Part shown: piece after piece, positions 41,797-52,156 of the stretch | Layout of the letters: each line of letters starts with the position of its first letter | How positions within the stretch are numbered: the first letter of the stretch is position 1 | Origin: Viola odorata | Taxonomy: Eukaryota > Streptophyta > Magnoliopsida > Malpighiales > Violaceae | Assembly (NCBI GenBank): GCA_963691705.1 | Contig: OY829545.1 | Location: forward strand, 39,667,475 to 39,731,474 | DNA: 64,000 bases | Direction: 5' to 3' | Translations under genes and position numbers: made by a program | The notes under the pieces: model-generated | Database searches by the model: none | What the model was told of the DNA's origin: nothing | What the model saw: only the letters and a program-made list of their open reading frames with translations

Positions 41797-42595
41797 TGAT
41801 AAGGTTCAACTTCTATTTTTGGAGAAGGAGATTGAATTTGATGAAGGCGCCGGATCTAGTCCTCTTGTGAGAGATTGGCAGCTTGTTCGGATGTGCGGAT
41901 GTAGGTATTTTTAGGTGTTTCAATGGAGTTTTTGATGCAGGGAAATAATGGAGTGATGAGTAGAGATTTATTGAAGGCCTACATGTATTTAACTTGCAAA
42001 TAGAGAAGACCCTCTTTGCAACAAGGCAAAGCAACCCTTCTATGGAACTTACAAGGTTCTCTTGACAAGGCCGACTCTCACTAACTAGAGTGAGCAACCC
42101 GGCTGGTTTGAACAAGAAGAGAGTAGTTGCTGGTTCTAGGAACCCTAATATTAATCCTAACTTAATCCTATATTAACTTAAACTTATTGGCCTTAGAAAG
42201 ATTCACTCAAAACAAAGAGCAGCTATAAAAGAGGCTATGTCCTTCTATTTATAGCTGAATAATTATTACATCAAGACACCTAAATTACCCTTGGACAAAA
42301 GGGGGAAGGCGCCAGGCTTGGAAGATGGGCCTTGTGGCCGGCCTCTTAGTGAGTGCAAGGCTTGGAGGCAAGGCCTTGCGTGTGCTGCTCTTGGGCAACA
42401 CGCTCCTTGCTTGGCCTTGAGCGCGCCTTGGTGTTTGGCCAAGGTCGAGGCCTTTCTTCAAAGAGGACGCGGGCTAGATGGGTGGCATGGGCTAGTCGGA
42501 GGCTATCATGGTTTGCTAGGGTTGGCGCGACGATGTTCATGGTATGCGCGGCCAACTCATGAACCTGTGTTCCTAGAGCATCCGTGCTCGTATCA
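41797..42595 (-). repeat. D 5' LTR (799 bp)
   Basis: In plus-strand reading it runs TGATAAGGTT to GCTCGTATCA. The core promoter has inverted arms CAGCTATAAA (42230-42239) and TTTATAGCTG (42248-42257), the same design as the A family with a different flank. Confidence 0.88.
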
Positions 42596-42850
42596 GCCCC
42601 AAGGTATGAAGGCCCTTATATAGTCAAGAGTGTGTTCTCAGGAGGTGCTTTGTTGCTCACCAAAATGGATGGAGATGATCTCCTATGACTAGTGAACGCG
42701 GATGTCATTAAGATGTATTTTGCATAGGACTCTGTAGTCCGTATTTCGTCGATTCAAGAGACATAGTGTTCTTCTCGACCACGCCACTTAATGCTTATCT
42801 TAAATCAATAAAATAAGAACCTTTTCATAAAACTTGCGTGTCAAATCTTT
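42596..42850 (+). repeat. Second copy of E's pol end, right of D
   Basis: The segment from GCCCCAAGGTATGAAGG to GTGTCAAATCTTT repeats 7595-7849 with about ten differences by eye. Both copies contain the C-terminal integrase segment and the start of the 3' untranslated region. D therefore lies between two copies of the same 250 bp. Confidence 0.85.
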
Positions 42851-43584
42851 TAAAGGAAATGTGGTGTCGGCGGCATCGTGGAGTAGTTAGGGTTATAAGG
42901 ACCACATTTGAACTAACCCCCACTATTCAAAGACTAGGTTTTGCAGGAACATAACAATGATAGATGTGTGCTCTCATACATTTTAACACACAATGTTTCT
43001 CCACAAACATGAGCGATGATGAAGAGGCCATTTTCATCAGAACACTATTCAAGAACTTAATGGTTACCCTTCAAGATGCTATGATGGAACCGTTAGAAAT
43101 GTTTACAGCAATACTATCATTTAGTTTGAGTAAGGACTGAATGCTAGCTCAAAGCACAAAGACTTGCTCCTCGCAACTGAACTGATTAGATTGTTGGCTC
43201 TCCTCACACCTCGCCATCAGGAAAGTTTTCCCTTACGTTTTTTGCAAATATCTCTTTTAAATTTATGTTGTCACAAGTTACATTTCAGCAATTTCTCCTT
43301 TTCGAAAAATCTTTTACAATTTACATGTGCGTAATGTTTAGCTTTTTGCCAAAAATGTATGTGTATTACTTGGGCTCAAAAGAATCCTACGTTTTATTAT
43401 CAAGCACGTTTACGAATAACTTGTGCATCCATTAGAAATTATATAAACATACATGATCTTGTCTGTTAGCTCTTATATCCATGACATGATTTAGGCGTAA
43501 GCCATTACCAACATATCCCTGTGAGTATTGTGGGCCTTCACGCCTCGTTTTGTTCATGAGTGTAAATGCTAAACTAGGTGCTAG

Positions 43585-43830
43585 TTAGATTTGCATAATA
43601 TCCAGGGTACATGAACCATCAGATATGGGATAATAGTAAGATGACATTGGACTTTGCTTTGCTCTTCTTCCACATTTTTCATTTTTAACTTTTTCGCCCT
43701 CAAAACACATACCTTGTACACCATGTACAACTCTATCAAACACTTCAAAGCCTTCTTCTAAACTCCTCACAAATGGGTAAGTGCCCGACGGAATTGGCCG
43801 ACTAAAGCGCCAGAAGCATGTTAAGTTCAT
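43585..43830 (-). pseudogene. Unidentified 81-codon antisense frame in E's 3' region
   Basis: The peptide is compact and protein-like, with FSRPIPSGTYPFVRSLEEGF, FDRVVHGVQGMCFEGEKV and SSYYYPISDG. I do not recognise it. It may be a remnant of an antisense gene, as found in Tat elements, or a captured host exon. No homologous second copy exists in the window. Confidence 0.3.
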
Positions 43831-44004
43831 TTCAACAAATCAGCAAGACGAAAAGGAAACCCTCAAAGGTTGACAGTCCGCGCTAACACCCGGAGAGGCG
43901 GGAAAGAAAATCGAAGGCCACTACCCAAAAGAATCAAAACAAAGGAAATTGTACTTGCTTCACTCGCTGTTTGTATTGGTATTAAAAAAAATAAAAAATA
44001 AGAA

Positions 44005-44385
44005 CACAAGTCAATGAAATTAGAAGCAAGTACGAAAACAATCATCAATCAAAATCGATCAAGATGATCACAAGAAGAGTGTTCCTAGCAAAAGATGAAG
44101 AAACTTGTATACAGAGGGTATCTCAAAGAACCCAAGTCAATGAAAGTAGAAGCAAGTACGAAAAAAATCATCAATCAAAATCGATCAAGATGATCACAAG
44201 AAGAGTGTTCCTAGCAAAAGATGAAGAAACTTGTATACCGAGGGTATCTCAAAGAACCCAAGTCAATGAAAGTAGAAGCAAGTACGAAAAAATCATCAAT
44301 CAGAATCGATTAAGACGATCGCAAGAAGAGCGTTCCTAGCGAAAGATGAAGAAACTTATATACTTTGCTTTCACCTCGATCAAAT
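44005..44385 (+). repeat. 126-bp tandem repeat (about 2.7 copies)
   Basis: Units start at 44064, 44190 and about 44315, spacings 126 and 125 bp, with a partial unit before the first. The first two units are nearly identical and stay in one reading frame (42 codons each, MITRRVFLAKDEETC); the last is more diverged. A protein is not supported because the third unit shifts frame. Confidence 0.85.
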
Positions 44386-45327
44386 CATCAAGCATCGTTC
44401 ACCACGATTTGTCCTCATCATAGTCAGTCATCGAGCACAAACTCATCAAAACCTTTCACACAAAAAAAACAAACACAACACTTTTCCTTTCTTTCTCCCT
44501 CGCAAAGTCCTTTCGATTATTAGCAGGCCCATGCATGTGCATCTTCATTTGAAGTTTATTCACTTGGATTGACATTGCAAATTTGATTTTGTGCTATGTT
44601 TGCTGCATTTTCAGGAGTGTAAACACATAGCCCCGTTTCTGAGCGCGAGCGCAAACACTAATAGCTAGTGAAAATTGCTTATGTTTACATGTCATGGGAA
44701 AGTCTTGTTCTTGAGGTCGTTATTTCCTGAACAAGACGTAGACGTTATCTAGACTTGTATCAATCATGTTTGAACGAACATTTTTCAAAGAATATACTTG
44801 ATTTGATTTTTCTCTTAAAACAAAGAAGTCATTTTCATTCCAAAAAAAGAGACTTGGGGGCAAGCCGAGGTTTAAATGTAGGAATACAAGATATTTCTCA
44901 CATTATCAATTGCTCTCTCCTTTTTCTGTCTGTTGCTGCTTTGTGTTTGCTTCCTTCCAATTTGCAGGATACAGACGTGCTCCAGTGAAATCTCATGCCA
45001 TTGGGTTTTCAATGACAACATCGTTATAAATCCCTTGCCGTCAGGTTTCCGTTGAAGAAATCATTGTAATGCCCTCATCTTGGATTTTCGTCAAAATCCA
45101 ATCAACGTCGAAGGGATTACGTTACCATTCCTTAAATGTTCGAGGTGACTATCTTCCTCAAAGGTCCGAGGTGACTATCTTCCTCAATCTCCGTCAAATG
45201 CGGTGGCTTTCAACCACTCACCCATCTATCAAATGTGGTGGCTTCAAACCACCCTCCATTTCAGTTCGCAAGGTAAGTCCGAGGTAAGACCCGCTTTCCC
45301 TTTATATCATTTAAATTCTAGCATTTA

Positions 45328-45965
45328 TCTCCTCCTTGAGCGACTACTTTTCTGCATAACCAAATTCTCCTCCTTGAGCGACTACTTTTCTGCATAACCA
45401 AATTCTCCTCCTTAAGCGACTACTTTTTTGCATAATCAAATTCTCCTCCTTGAGCGACTACTTTTCTGCATAATTATTATCTCCTCCTTGAGCGACTACT
45501 TTTCTGCATAACCAAATTCTACTCCTTGAGCGACTACTTTTCTGCATAATCAAATTCTCATCCTTGAGCGACTACTTTTCTGCATAATTATTATCTCCTC
45601 CTTGAGCGACTACTTTTCTGCATAATTATTATCTCCTCCTTGAGCGACTACTTTTCTGCATACCCAAATTCTCCTCCTTGAGCGACTACTTTTCTGCATA
45701 ACCAAATTCTCTTCCTTGAGCGACTAATTTTCTGCATATTCAAATTCTCCTCCTAGAGCGACTACTTTTCTGCATAATCAAATTCTCCTCCTTGAGTGAC
45801 TACTTTTCTGCATAACCAAATTCTATTCTGCATATCCAAATACTCCTCCTTGAGCGACTACTTTTCTGCCTAAACTAAATACTCCTCCTTGAGTGACTAT
45901 TTCTTTACATAATTCTACATTTCTGCATAATAAATACCCCTCCTTGAGCAAGTTTATTTTTACGC
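45328..45965 (+). repeat. 38-bp minisatellite (about 13 full units plus degenerate ones)
   Basis: The unit begins TCTCCTCCTTGAGCGACTAC and ends in CATAACCAAAT or CATAATTATTA. Length is constant at 38 bp for about 13 units, after which shortened and diverged units run to about 45965. Two alternative endings alternate irregularly. There are no unique spacers, so it is not a CRISPR array. Confidence 0.93.
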
Positions 45966-46083
45966 TTTGTGCATAAACACCCACTTCTACTAGTTAGGAG
46001 GTATTCAAAACCTGGTAAAAACTTGGGGCAACCGTCTTTACTGCTTATCAAAAATTTCAGTTACACTATATTTTTTATCAGAT

Positions 46084-46100
46084 AGTAAAGAGGGGGCAAC
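46084..46100 (+). other. E polypurine tract
   Basis: AGTAAAGAGGGGGCAAC directly precedes TGTTGCTACC, as at the 3' end of Ogre-like elements. Confidence 0.75.
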
Positions 46101-46698
46101 TGTTGCTACCTGAATTTTGACTTACGTCACAACTCTTTTATTATATTGCTTGTCACGACTAATATCCCGGTGTTAGTACCCGAATTTTGACGCTAGCACG
46201 TTCAATCACCTGCAAAATAGCATGCCCGCATTTTAACGCGCTTAATCAATTATAGTCGCTTTATCTTTATATTTTTTCGCTAACCGTTATTGATCTCTCA
46301 GCCCAGCTCTAGTCCTTTCGTGTTCTTTCATTTTTATCTATCATTTTTGGCTCTTATACTTTTTTTTCTTATTAGGTCCCGAACGAGCCTTTTCGGCACT
46401 TTGTCCAAATAAACGTGTTTAGAGAGTTTAGCTCAAATTTTTGTTCGCATCATCTCGATCGTCATATTTTTCTGTATAACGTAGTTGCTTTCGTTCGAAT
46501 TTCTCGCCAGTTTCATCACACTGATAGATCGAGCCCATAATTAATTACTAAGCATTTTCCTTCTTTTTTTTAATCAATCGTTGGATGGTTGACTAATCTA
46601 ACAGTCACGTGATTTAAAGCCTTCATCCATTCCCCTTTATTTTCCCGCAAGCATTTCCTCTCCAAATTCGAAGCTGCGTCATTGCTTCGAGAAGAGAG

Positions 46699-46848
46699 CA
46701 TAGTCATCATGCTCAGTCACTCCTTCCCCTTGCTTCCCGTCGTTTCCAGCCACATAAAAATGAGCCGCGTCAACATAGTCATCATGCTCAGTCACTCCTT
46801 CCCCTTGCTTCCCGTCGTTTCCAGCCACATAAAAATGAGCCGCGTCAC
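46699..46848 (+). repeat. 75-bp tandem duplication upstream of E's TATA box
   Basis: The two units (46699-46773 and 46774-46848) start CATAGTCATCATGCTCAGTC and are identical by eye. The second ends 34 bp before the TATA box. This is where enhancer duplications lie in many LTRs. Confidence 0.88.
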
Positions 46849-46882
46849 GGCTTGCTCACCACACATTCCTCCAACCTCCACC

Positions 46883-46890
46883 TATAAATA
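46883..46890 (+). promoter_or_regulatory. E LTR TATA box
   Basis: CCTATAAATACCC is a strong plant TATA context. Transcription would start near 46915-46925, close to GGGGTTGACACACC. Confidence 0.7.
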
Positions 46891-47629
46891 CCCTGCCCTT
46901 CCACCCTTAAAACGGAGGGGTTGACACACCCTCTTATCACCAACATCAATCCAAGCAAAAGGAAGCAATCAAAGTGAGTATTTATTAAGCTTTCTCTCTC
47001 TAAGTTTTCATCAAATTTTTGTTTATCTTCTTAATCATTCAATCAATTGCTCAAATCTATTTTAAACACTTCATTTTCAAGTTATATTCACTCGTATTGC
47101 TCTAATTTGAATGCCTGCTGCTCCGAGTAATTAATTGCATTTTTTGCGATTTAAATGCACGCTTTTCAAACTCAAAATTCTTGTTGTTTGGTGGATCAAA
47201 TTGCTTGTTTTTTTTGTTAGGTTTAGTTCGCCTCTCGGTCCAGTTTTGTTTCTATGCATTTTCGCATGTTTATTTGGTGATTTTTGGTGACTGGTCCTTC
47301 CTTGGTCGCCGGCCTGAGGGTCGGCACAAGGAAGAAGAAGAACAGTAGCGTTTGGCAAGGGAGAAGAAAGGTGACGGCCCAAGCCCGTCCATTTCTTTTT
47401 TTTTTTAAAACGCAGATGGGCCTTGGCTTAAGCCAAGCCCATTTGTTCCCCTTTTTCCATTTTAATTCATGGGCCTAGGAATTATTCCTGGCCCATTTTA
47501 ATTAAATTCCAGCATGTGGGCCCGACCCAAATAATTTTTCGTCGATTGTTCTAGTCACTTTATTTTCATGTTTATTTAATAACATGCTTCGTATGTCATC
47601 TTTAATTAATAACTCGTATGCCGTATTTA

Positions 47630-47860
47630 AATTAATTGCTCGTGTGCTCTTTTTTACAATTATGCCATGTTTTAAATCGTATGAAATATTCGTATACTCT
47701 TTTTTTACAATTATGCCATGTTTTAAATCGTATGAAATATTCGCATACTCTTTTTACAATTATGCCATGTTTTAAATCGTATGAAATATTCGTATGCTCT
47801 TTTTTACAATTATGCCATGTTTTAAATCGTATGAAATATTCGTATGCTATTTTTGTAATT
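47630..47860 (+). repeat. 50-bp tandem repeat (four units)
   Basis: ACAATTATGCCATGTTTTAA recurs at 47656, 47707, 47756 and 47806, spacings 51, 49 and 50 bp. The unit also holds ATCGTATGAAATATTCGTAT. It lies within the transcribed part of E's LTR. Confidence 0.9.
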
Positions 47861-48463
47861 TGTGTCGTGACTAATTGTCGTAAATTATCCGTATGCCATG
47901 TGTATTTAATTAATTACTTACTTGTTTGAAGTTAATTAAATGTTTATTTTACTTGTTCATTATTTATTTTCAATCGAACTATCGCTAATACTTTCGTTTT
48001 GTAAGGTAGATCAAGTTCACGCAATGCAAGTACGTTTCCATCCCTTTTTATTTATTCAATGCTTTCCTCAAATATTACTTGTATGCATGCTATTTAAAAA
48101 TGTTAAAAAACTCATAACGTATTCGTATGCATGATAAAATCAACGCACATGCTTACTTGTTTAAATCACTTGCTTTTTATGCCATGAAATTAATTGTTAT
48201 GCAATATATGTGAGCATGGTGGCTTCGATCCCACACGGTTATATGCATTCATAAAAATCGGTATTATGCTAGTTTTATCCATGATAGGATCACATAGTAA
48301 TTAATTAATCATGCATGGCACGATGATAAAAATGGGGGAACGTCCGCTCTAGCATACGAACAAACGGTAACCCCGTCCTTCGGTCCCGATCGGAAATAAC
48401 AATGTCCCAACGAAAATGCTAAGATGTAACGCCACCTTTGAGGGCCCAGATCGCGTGTTAAAA

Positions 48464-48775
48464 TGTTTAAGTAGTCGGAAAGTGGCCCAATTTTTGTAAC
48501 AGGATTTTGGTTGACACTTTGCGATCGTTTACCTTGTAAATGATTGGAAAGTGGCCCATTTTCCTACCCGGGATTAGTTGACATGCTGCGATTATTCATT
48601 CATATTCGTATGAAGAAATGTTTAAGTGATCGGGAAGTGGCCCAATTTTCGTAACAGGATTTTGGTTGACACTTTACGATCGTTTACCTCGTAAATGATT
48701 AGAAAGTGGCCCGTTTCCGTGCACGGGATTGGTTGACATGCTTCGATCATTTATTTATTTTTATGTAAAAAAAAT
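48464..48775 (+). repeat. 155-bp tandem repeat (two units)
   Basis: Units start TGTTTAAGT at 48464 and 48619. Each unit consists of two related halves sharing GGAAAGTGGCCC and GGTTGACA, so a shorter unit was duplicated before the longer one. Confidence 0.85.
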
Positions 48776-48820
48776 GTTTTCCAAACACCCTTCAACCGGT
48801 AACCTTTTAAAGGAAACCTC

Positions 48821-50038
48821 CTAACAGACCTGCATTAGGCAACCCAAGCTAAACAATTGAGGTTCTTGTATCGAGTTCTAGACATAGTAAGAGACCTGCC
48901 TTACTCAACCTAGGGGAAACGAAACAATGGGGTTTGAACTCTCTGTCTTTTACTTGCAGATCGACTTAAGCATTCGGACTTAAGAAGTTACAAGGCTCAC
49001 ACGTGAACAATAGAGAAACTCTCTGATTTAATTGACAAAAAATGTGATTTACAATGAGCACAATCGGCTCTATATATAGACAAAGCTCCTAGTACTAGTT
49101 TAACTATAACTAGAAGTTCTAATATGAGTAGGAATAGAAGTTATATCTAATAAATAACTCTAATAGCTTAATAAACTAAATAATAAATACTTAATTAAGT
49201 TCCAGAAGCTTCAAGATATCTTTCGTCTGCATGGGCTCCAAGATGGGGTCGCTTCCTCCAAGTCGGGCTTGGCTACGCGTTCACACTGCGCGCCAAAATT
49301 TCCAGGCACCCTAACTTCTGATTCGTTCATCCGATTGGGCTGAAACTGGTCCCAATCGAAAGCTAACACCCGAAAATAGTAGAAGGATGATCCTCTTCCT
49401 AGTCCAGGCCTTACTGGTCTGAAGAATGGTCGTTTGCCTTGACAGACGCGCTTTGTAGTCCTTGTTTGCGTAGGATTATTGTCAGCAAAAATGTCTCTTC
49501 TAATAACTTGAAAACGGATTGTGAGTTTGAGCTGCAAATTAGTCACAATGTAGAAAACATCCTGAAGTTTCAGAAACATGGTCGATTGCATGATTCTGAC
49601 TTCTGTAGCTCCGACTGGGTTCGAACAAAGTTGCCTATTGCGTCTGCGCCTAGAACTCCTGCGTGTGACAATGTCCTCTCGATCCTTCTTGAGATCTACT
49701 CGTCCAAATGCTCTGAAACTTAGACACAACCTTCCTAAGACTCCAATCCATCTTATATATATGTTGCATCTCTGATTTAAGCCATTCTTCCATGGGTTGG
49801 CTCGGATGGATGTCAAACCTTGCTCTAGGCGCCTCCAAGCCACCTTCCATGTCATCCATCGCCTAAAGGCTTGCCCTAGCAGCTCGATTGGACTTTTTCC
49901 ATATGTAGAGGTTGTATTAACCTCTCTGGTTGCTTCATGATGTCCTTGGCTCGACGTCTTCGCTCGATTGGCCTTGGCCACAAGATGTGTGTGCGTTGTG
50001 CGTGCGCTGGGGCTAGCCATGGGGATAGGATTGTATCA
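48821..50038 (-). repeat. H: LTR fragment related to C and G
   Basis: It ends GGATTGTATCA at 50038 in plus-strand reading, and parts of it align by eye with G (for example CATTCGGACTTAAG near 48970 with the GCGTTCGGACTCAG of G). A minus-strand TATA box (TATATATAG) lies near 49072. A 269-codon minus-strand frame (50020-49211) is U3 sequence related to the U3 frame of C. The left end is decayed, and I could not find a second LTR or target duplication. Confidence 0.65.
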
Positions 50039-50058
50039 CTATAGATACACCACAATCG

Positions 50059-50391
50059 GTGTTCCTCATTGAGGAGAATGTGTTCCTAGTAGATAGTGGC
50101 AACGGTGTGTGGTACCTCGACACAGGAGCCAGCAATCACATGACTGGATCTAAGAAGATGTTTGCATCACTGGATGAGATAGTGAAGGCTACTGTAAAGT
50201 TTGGAGATGGTTCAGAAGTAGAAATCTTTGGAAAAGGTGTTGTGATGTTCCAATGCAAGAATCAGGAACACCGGGTGCTCACCAAGGTATATTATATACC
50301 CCAACTCTGCAGCAACATTGTAAGCCTCGGGCAGCTCGACGAGAATGGTTGCAAGATCGTCATCGAGGGCGGGGAACTATGCATCTTTTGA
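50059..50391 (+). pseudogene. K protease
   Basis: YLDTGASNHMTG near 50120 is the copia-type retropepsin active site. It continues FGDGSEVEIFGKGV and YYIPQLCSNIVSLGQLDENG. The frame ends at a TGA at 50391, where the joined polyprotein should continue. Confidence 0.85.
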
Positions 50392-50470
50392 CCGGGAGCG
50401 GTTGTTATTGGCACGTGTGCATCGATCAAGGAATATGTTATAGACACTAGATCTGAACCTGACCATACCA

Positions 50471-51360
50471 GTGTGCCTCCTAGCAAAGGCGAACGACATG
50501 GCATGGCGTGGGCATACTCGTTACATCCACATCAACTTCCGCATATTGCACGATCTAAGCTCCAAGAGGATGGTGGATGGCATACCCTTCATCAATCGCG
50601 TCGAGCAGTTTTTTCATGGCTGCGTTCTCAGCAAACAACATCTAGTGTCATTCCCACACGCCACGACGTACCGTGCCAAAAATGGGCTGGAGTTGGTCCA
50701 CGGTGATCTGTGTGTCCCAATCTCTCCAGCCACGCCTAGAGGTGGACTCTACTTTCTATTAATTGTTGATGATCATAGCAGGTACATGTGGCTGGAATTG
50801 CTTAAAATGAAGGCTGAGACATTCAAATCCTTCAAAAAGATCATGGCCATTGCTGAGAATGAGATTAATGCCAAACTTACGGCATTCCGCACCGACCGTG
50901 GTGGGGAGTTTAACTCCATCGAGTTCAGCGACTACTGCAACGAACTTGGGATCAAACATTTCACCACCGCACCCTATTCACCACAGCAAAACAACGTCAT
51001 AGAACGTCATAATCAGACAGTAATGGAGATGGCACGTAGTCTACTGAAGAGTATGGGCATGCCGACCATCTTCTAGGGAGAGGCAGTAAGGACCATAATA
51101 CATATTCTGAACCGCTCGCCAATACGTAGCCTCGACTGTAAGACACCGTATGAGGCGTGGTACAAGAGGAAGCCCAATGTGTGCTATCTCTGCACATTCA
51201 GATGTGTAGCACACGTCAAGAGAGTTGTCCCAGGTGTGACAAAATTGTTGGACAGGTCCACTCCAATGGTGTTCATTGGGTATGAGGAGGGCTCAAAGGC
51301 ATATCGAGTCTATGACCCTATGGCAAAAAAAACTCCATGTAACACATGATGTTGTGTTCG
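50471..51360 (+). pseudogene. K integrase
   Basis: After a weak pre-integrase region comes ELVHGDLCVPISPATPRGG, then LIVDDHSRYMW (first aspartate), FRTDRGGEFNS (second) and PQQNNVIERHNQ (glutamate). A TAG lies at 51074-51076 after MGMPTIF. The frame then continues with CKTPYEAWYKRKPN and MVFIGYEEGSKAYRVYDP. The D-D-E set is complete although the frame is broken. Confidence 0.88.
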
Positions 51361-52156
51361 AGGAAGAGAAATAGTGGGATTGGGTAATGACATCCTACTC
51401 GCCTAGTGCCGATAGTATCGACACATTCACAGTTGAGTTCACAACTAATTATGTAGCAGGTGACACACCTGCGAATGATGGCGATGTCCTGGCATCAAAG
51501 ACAGACGTGGGTCCAATGGCACCGCAGACAGCTTAACCATGCTCACCTTTAACACCATCTAGAGGTGCACCGAATGGGGTGGAGTGGGTGATACCGCCTA
51601 CAAGCACGTCGCACGACTCGAAAGGCATACCATTGCGGTACCGGGCAGTGTCGAATGTCTATAACACAACCCAGCTAGTGAATGATATGTCACTTGAGGA
51701 AGACACGGAGTACAACAAACTCTGTCTAATAGCCATTGAGGAGCCTACGAGCATCTAGCAGGCACTGAAGGAAATATCTTGGAAGCACGCTATGAATGAG
51801 GAGATGCAGTCCATCTGCGACAACAATACGTGGGACCTCGCTGTCCTTCCTGTTGGCTACCAAGCCATTGGGCTCAAATGGGTCTTTAAGGTTAAGAAGG
51901 ATCCAGAAGGTAACATTGTCAAGCATAAGGCTTGCTTGGTTGCAAAAGGCTATGCACAACGACAGGGGTGGACTTTGATGAAGTGTTCGCACTGATGGCA
52001 CATATAGAGACAGTGCGGCTGTTGATTGCTCTGGCGGCGCATGGTGGATGGCAAGTTCACCATATGGACGTTAAGTCTGCGTTCTTAAATGGTGAACTGG
52101 CTGAGTAGGTGTACGTGCAACAACCACCCAGTTATGTTGACAATAAGCATGAACAC
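51361..52156 (+). pseudogene. K reverse transcriptase, N-terminal part
   Basis: A spacer with stops leads to KHAMNEEMQSICDNNTWDL near 51785, then LKWVFKVKKDPEGNIVKHKA and LVAKGYAQ. A frameshift near 51970 leads to ETVRLLIALAAHGGWQVHHM and DVKSAFLNGELAE. The reading is cut at 52156 by the solo LTR. Confidence 0.88.

Larger units (their letters stand above)
7850..42595 (-). mobile_element. Element D: non-autonomous Ty3/gypsy gag-protease retrotransposon, split by C
   Basis: Two LTRs of the same family bound it (7850-8590 and 41797-42595), both in minus orientation. The internal region runs leader (41796-40390), gag N-terminus (40389-39724), nested C, gag/protease (10955-9623), and C-terminal region (9645-8591). 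It lacks reverse transcriptase and integrase. Its left LTR has lost about 24 terminal bases and is fused to E. The right flank is a second copy of E's pol end, so no simple target duplication is visible. Confidence 0.8.
42851..46083 (+). other. E 3' untranslated region
   Basis: More than 3 kb lies between the end of pol and the polypurine tract, without element coding. It holds a 126-bp repeat, a 38-bp minisatellite and a small antisense frame. Long, repeat-bearing 3' untranslated regions are known for Tat/Ogre elements. Outside the listed features, 42851-43580, 43831-44000 and 44390-45325 show nothing that I can identify. Confidence 0.7.
5017..46100 (+). mobile_element. Element E: Ogre/Tat-type Ty3/gypsy, internal part, split by D
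   Basis: The left part (5017-7849) holds pol from the middle of reverse transcriptase through integrase. The right part (42596-46100) holds a repeated copy of the pol end, a long 3' untranslated region and the polypurine tract. The extra archaeal-type RNase H between the ordinary RNase H and the integrase places it in the Tat/Ogre group. The 5' part lies beyond A1, outside the window. The insert between 7850 and 42595 is D with everything nested inside it. E must be the oldest element of the nest. Confidence 0.8.
46101..48820 (+). repeat. E 3' LTR (long, right end truncated or unclear)
   Basis: It begins TGTTGCTACC after the polypurine tract. A TATA box at 46883 lies about 780 bp in. The sequence continues without element coding through two further repeat arrays to about 48820, where an oppositely oriented LTR (H) begins. 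Ogre LTRs are several kilobases long, which fits. The true end is not identified because the 5' LTR is outside the window. Confidence 0.65.

Noticed and set aside
44064..44339. 91-codon frame with a 42-residue repeat as a gene
   Set aside because: The frame exists because the repeat unit is 126 bp; the third unit shifts frame and no start context or homology is seen.
45328..45965. CRISPR-like array of 38-bp repeats
   Set aside because: Units are directly adjacent with no unique spacers, and the context is a plant retrotransposon 3' region; it is a minisatellite.
49211..50020. 269-codon minus-strand frame as a host gene
   Set aside because: It lies inside an LTR-like segment related to C and G, with U3-type wording and no known domain.
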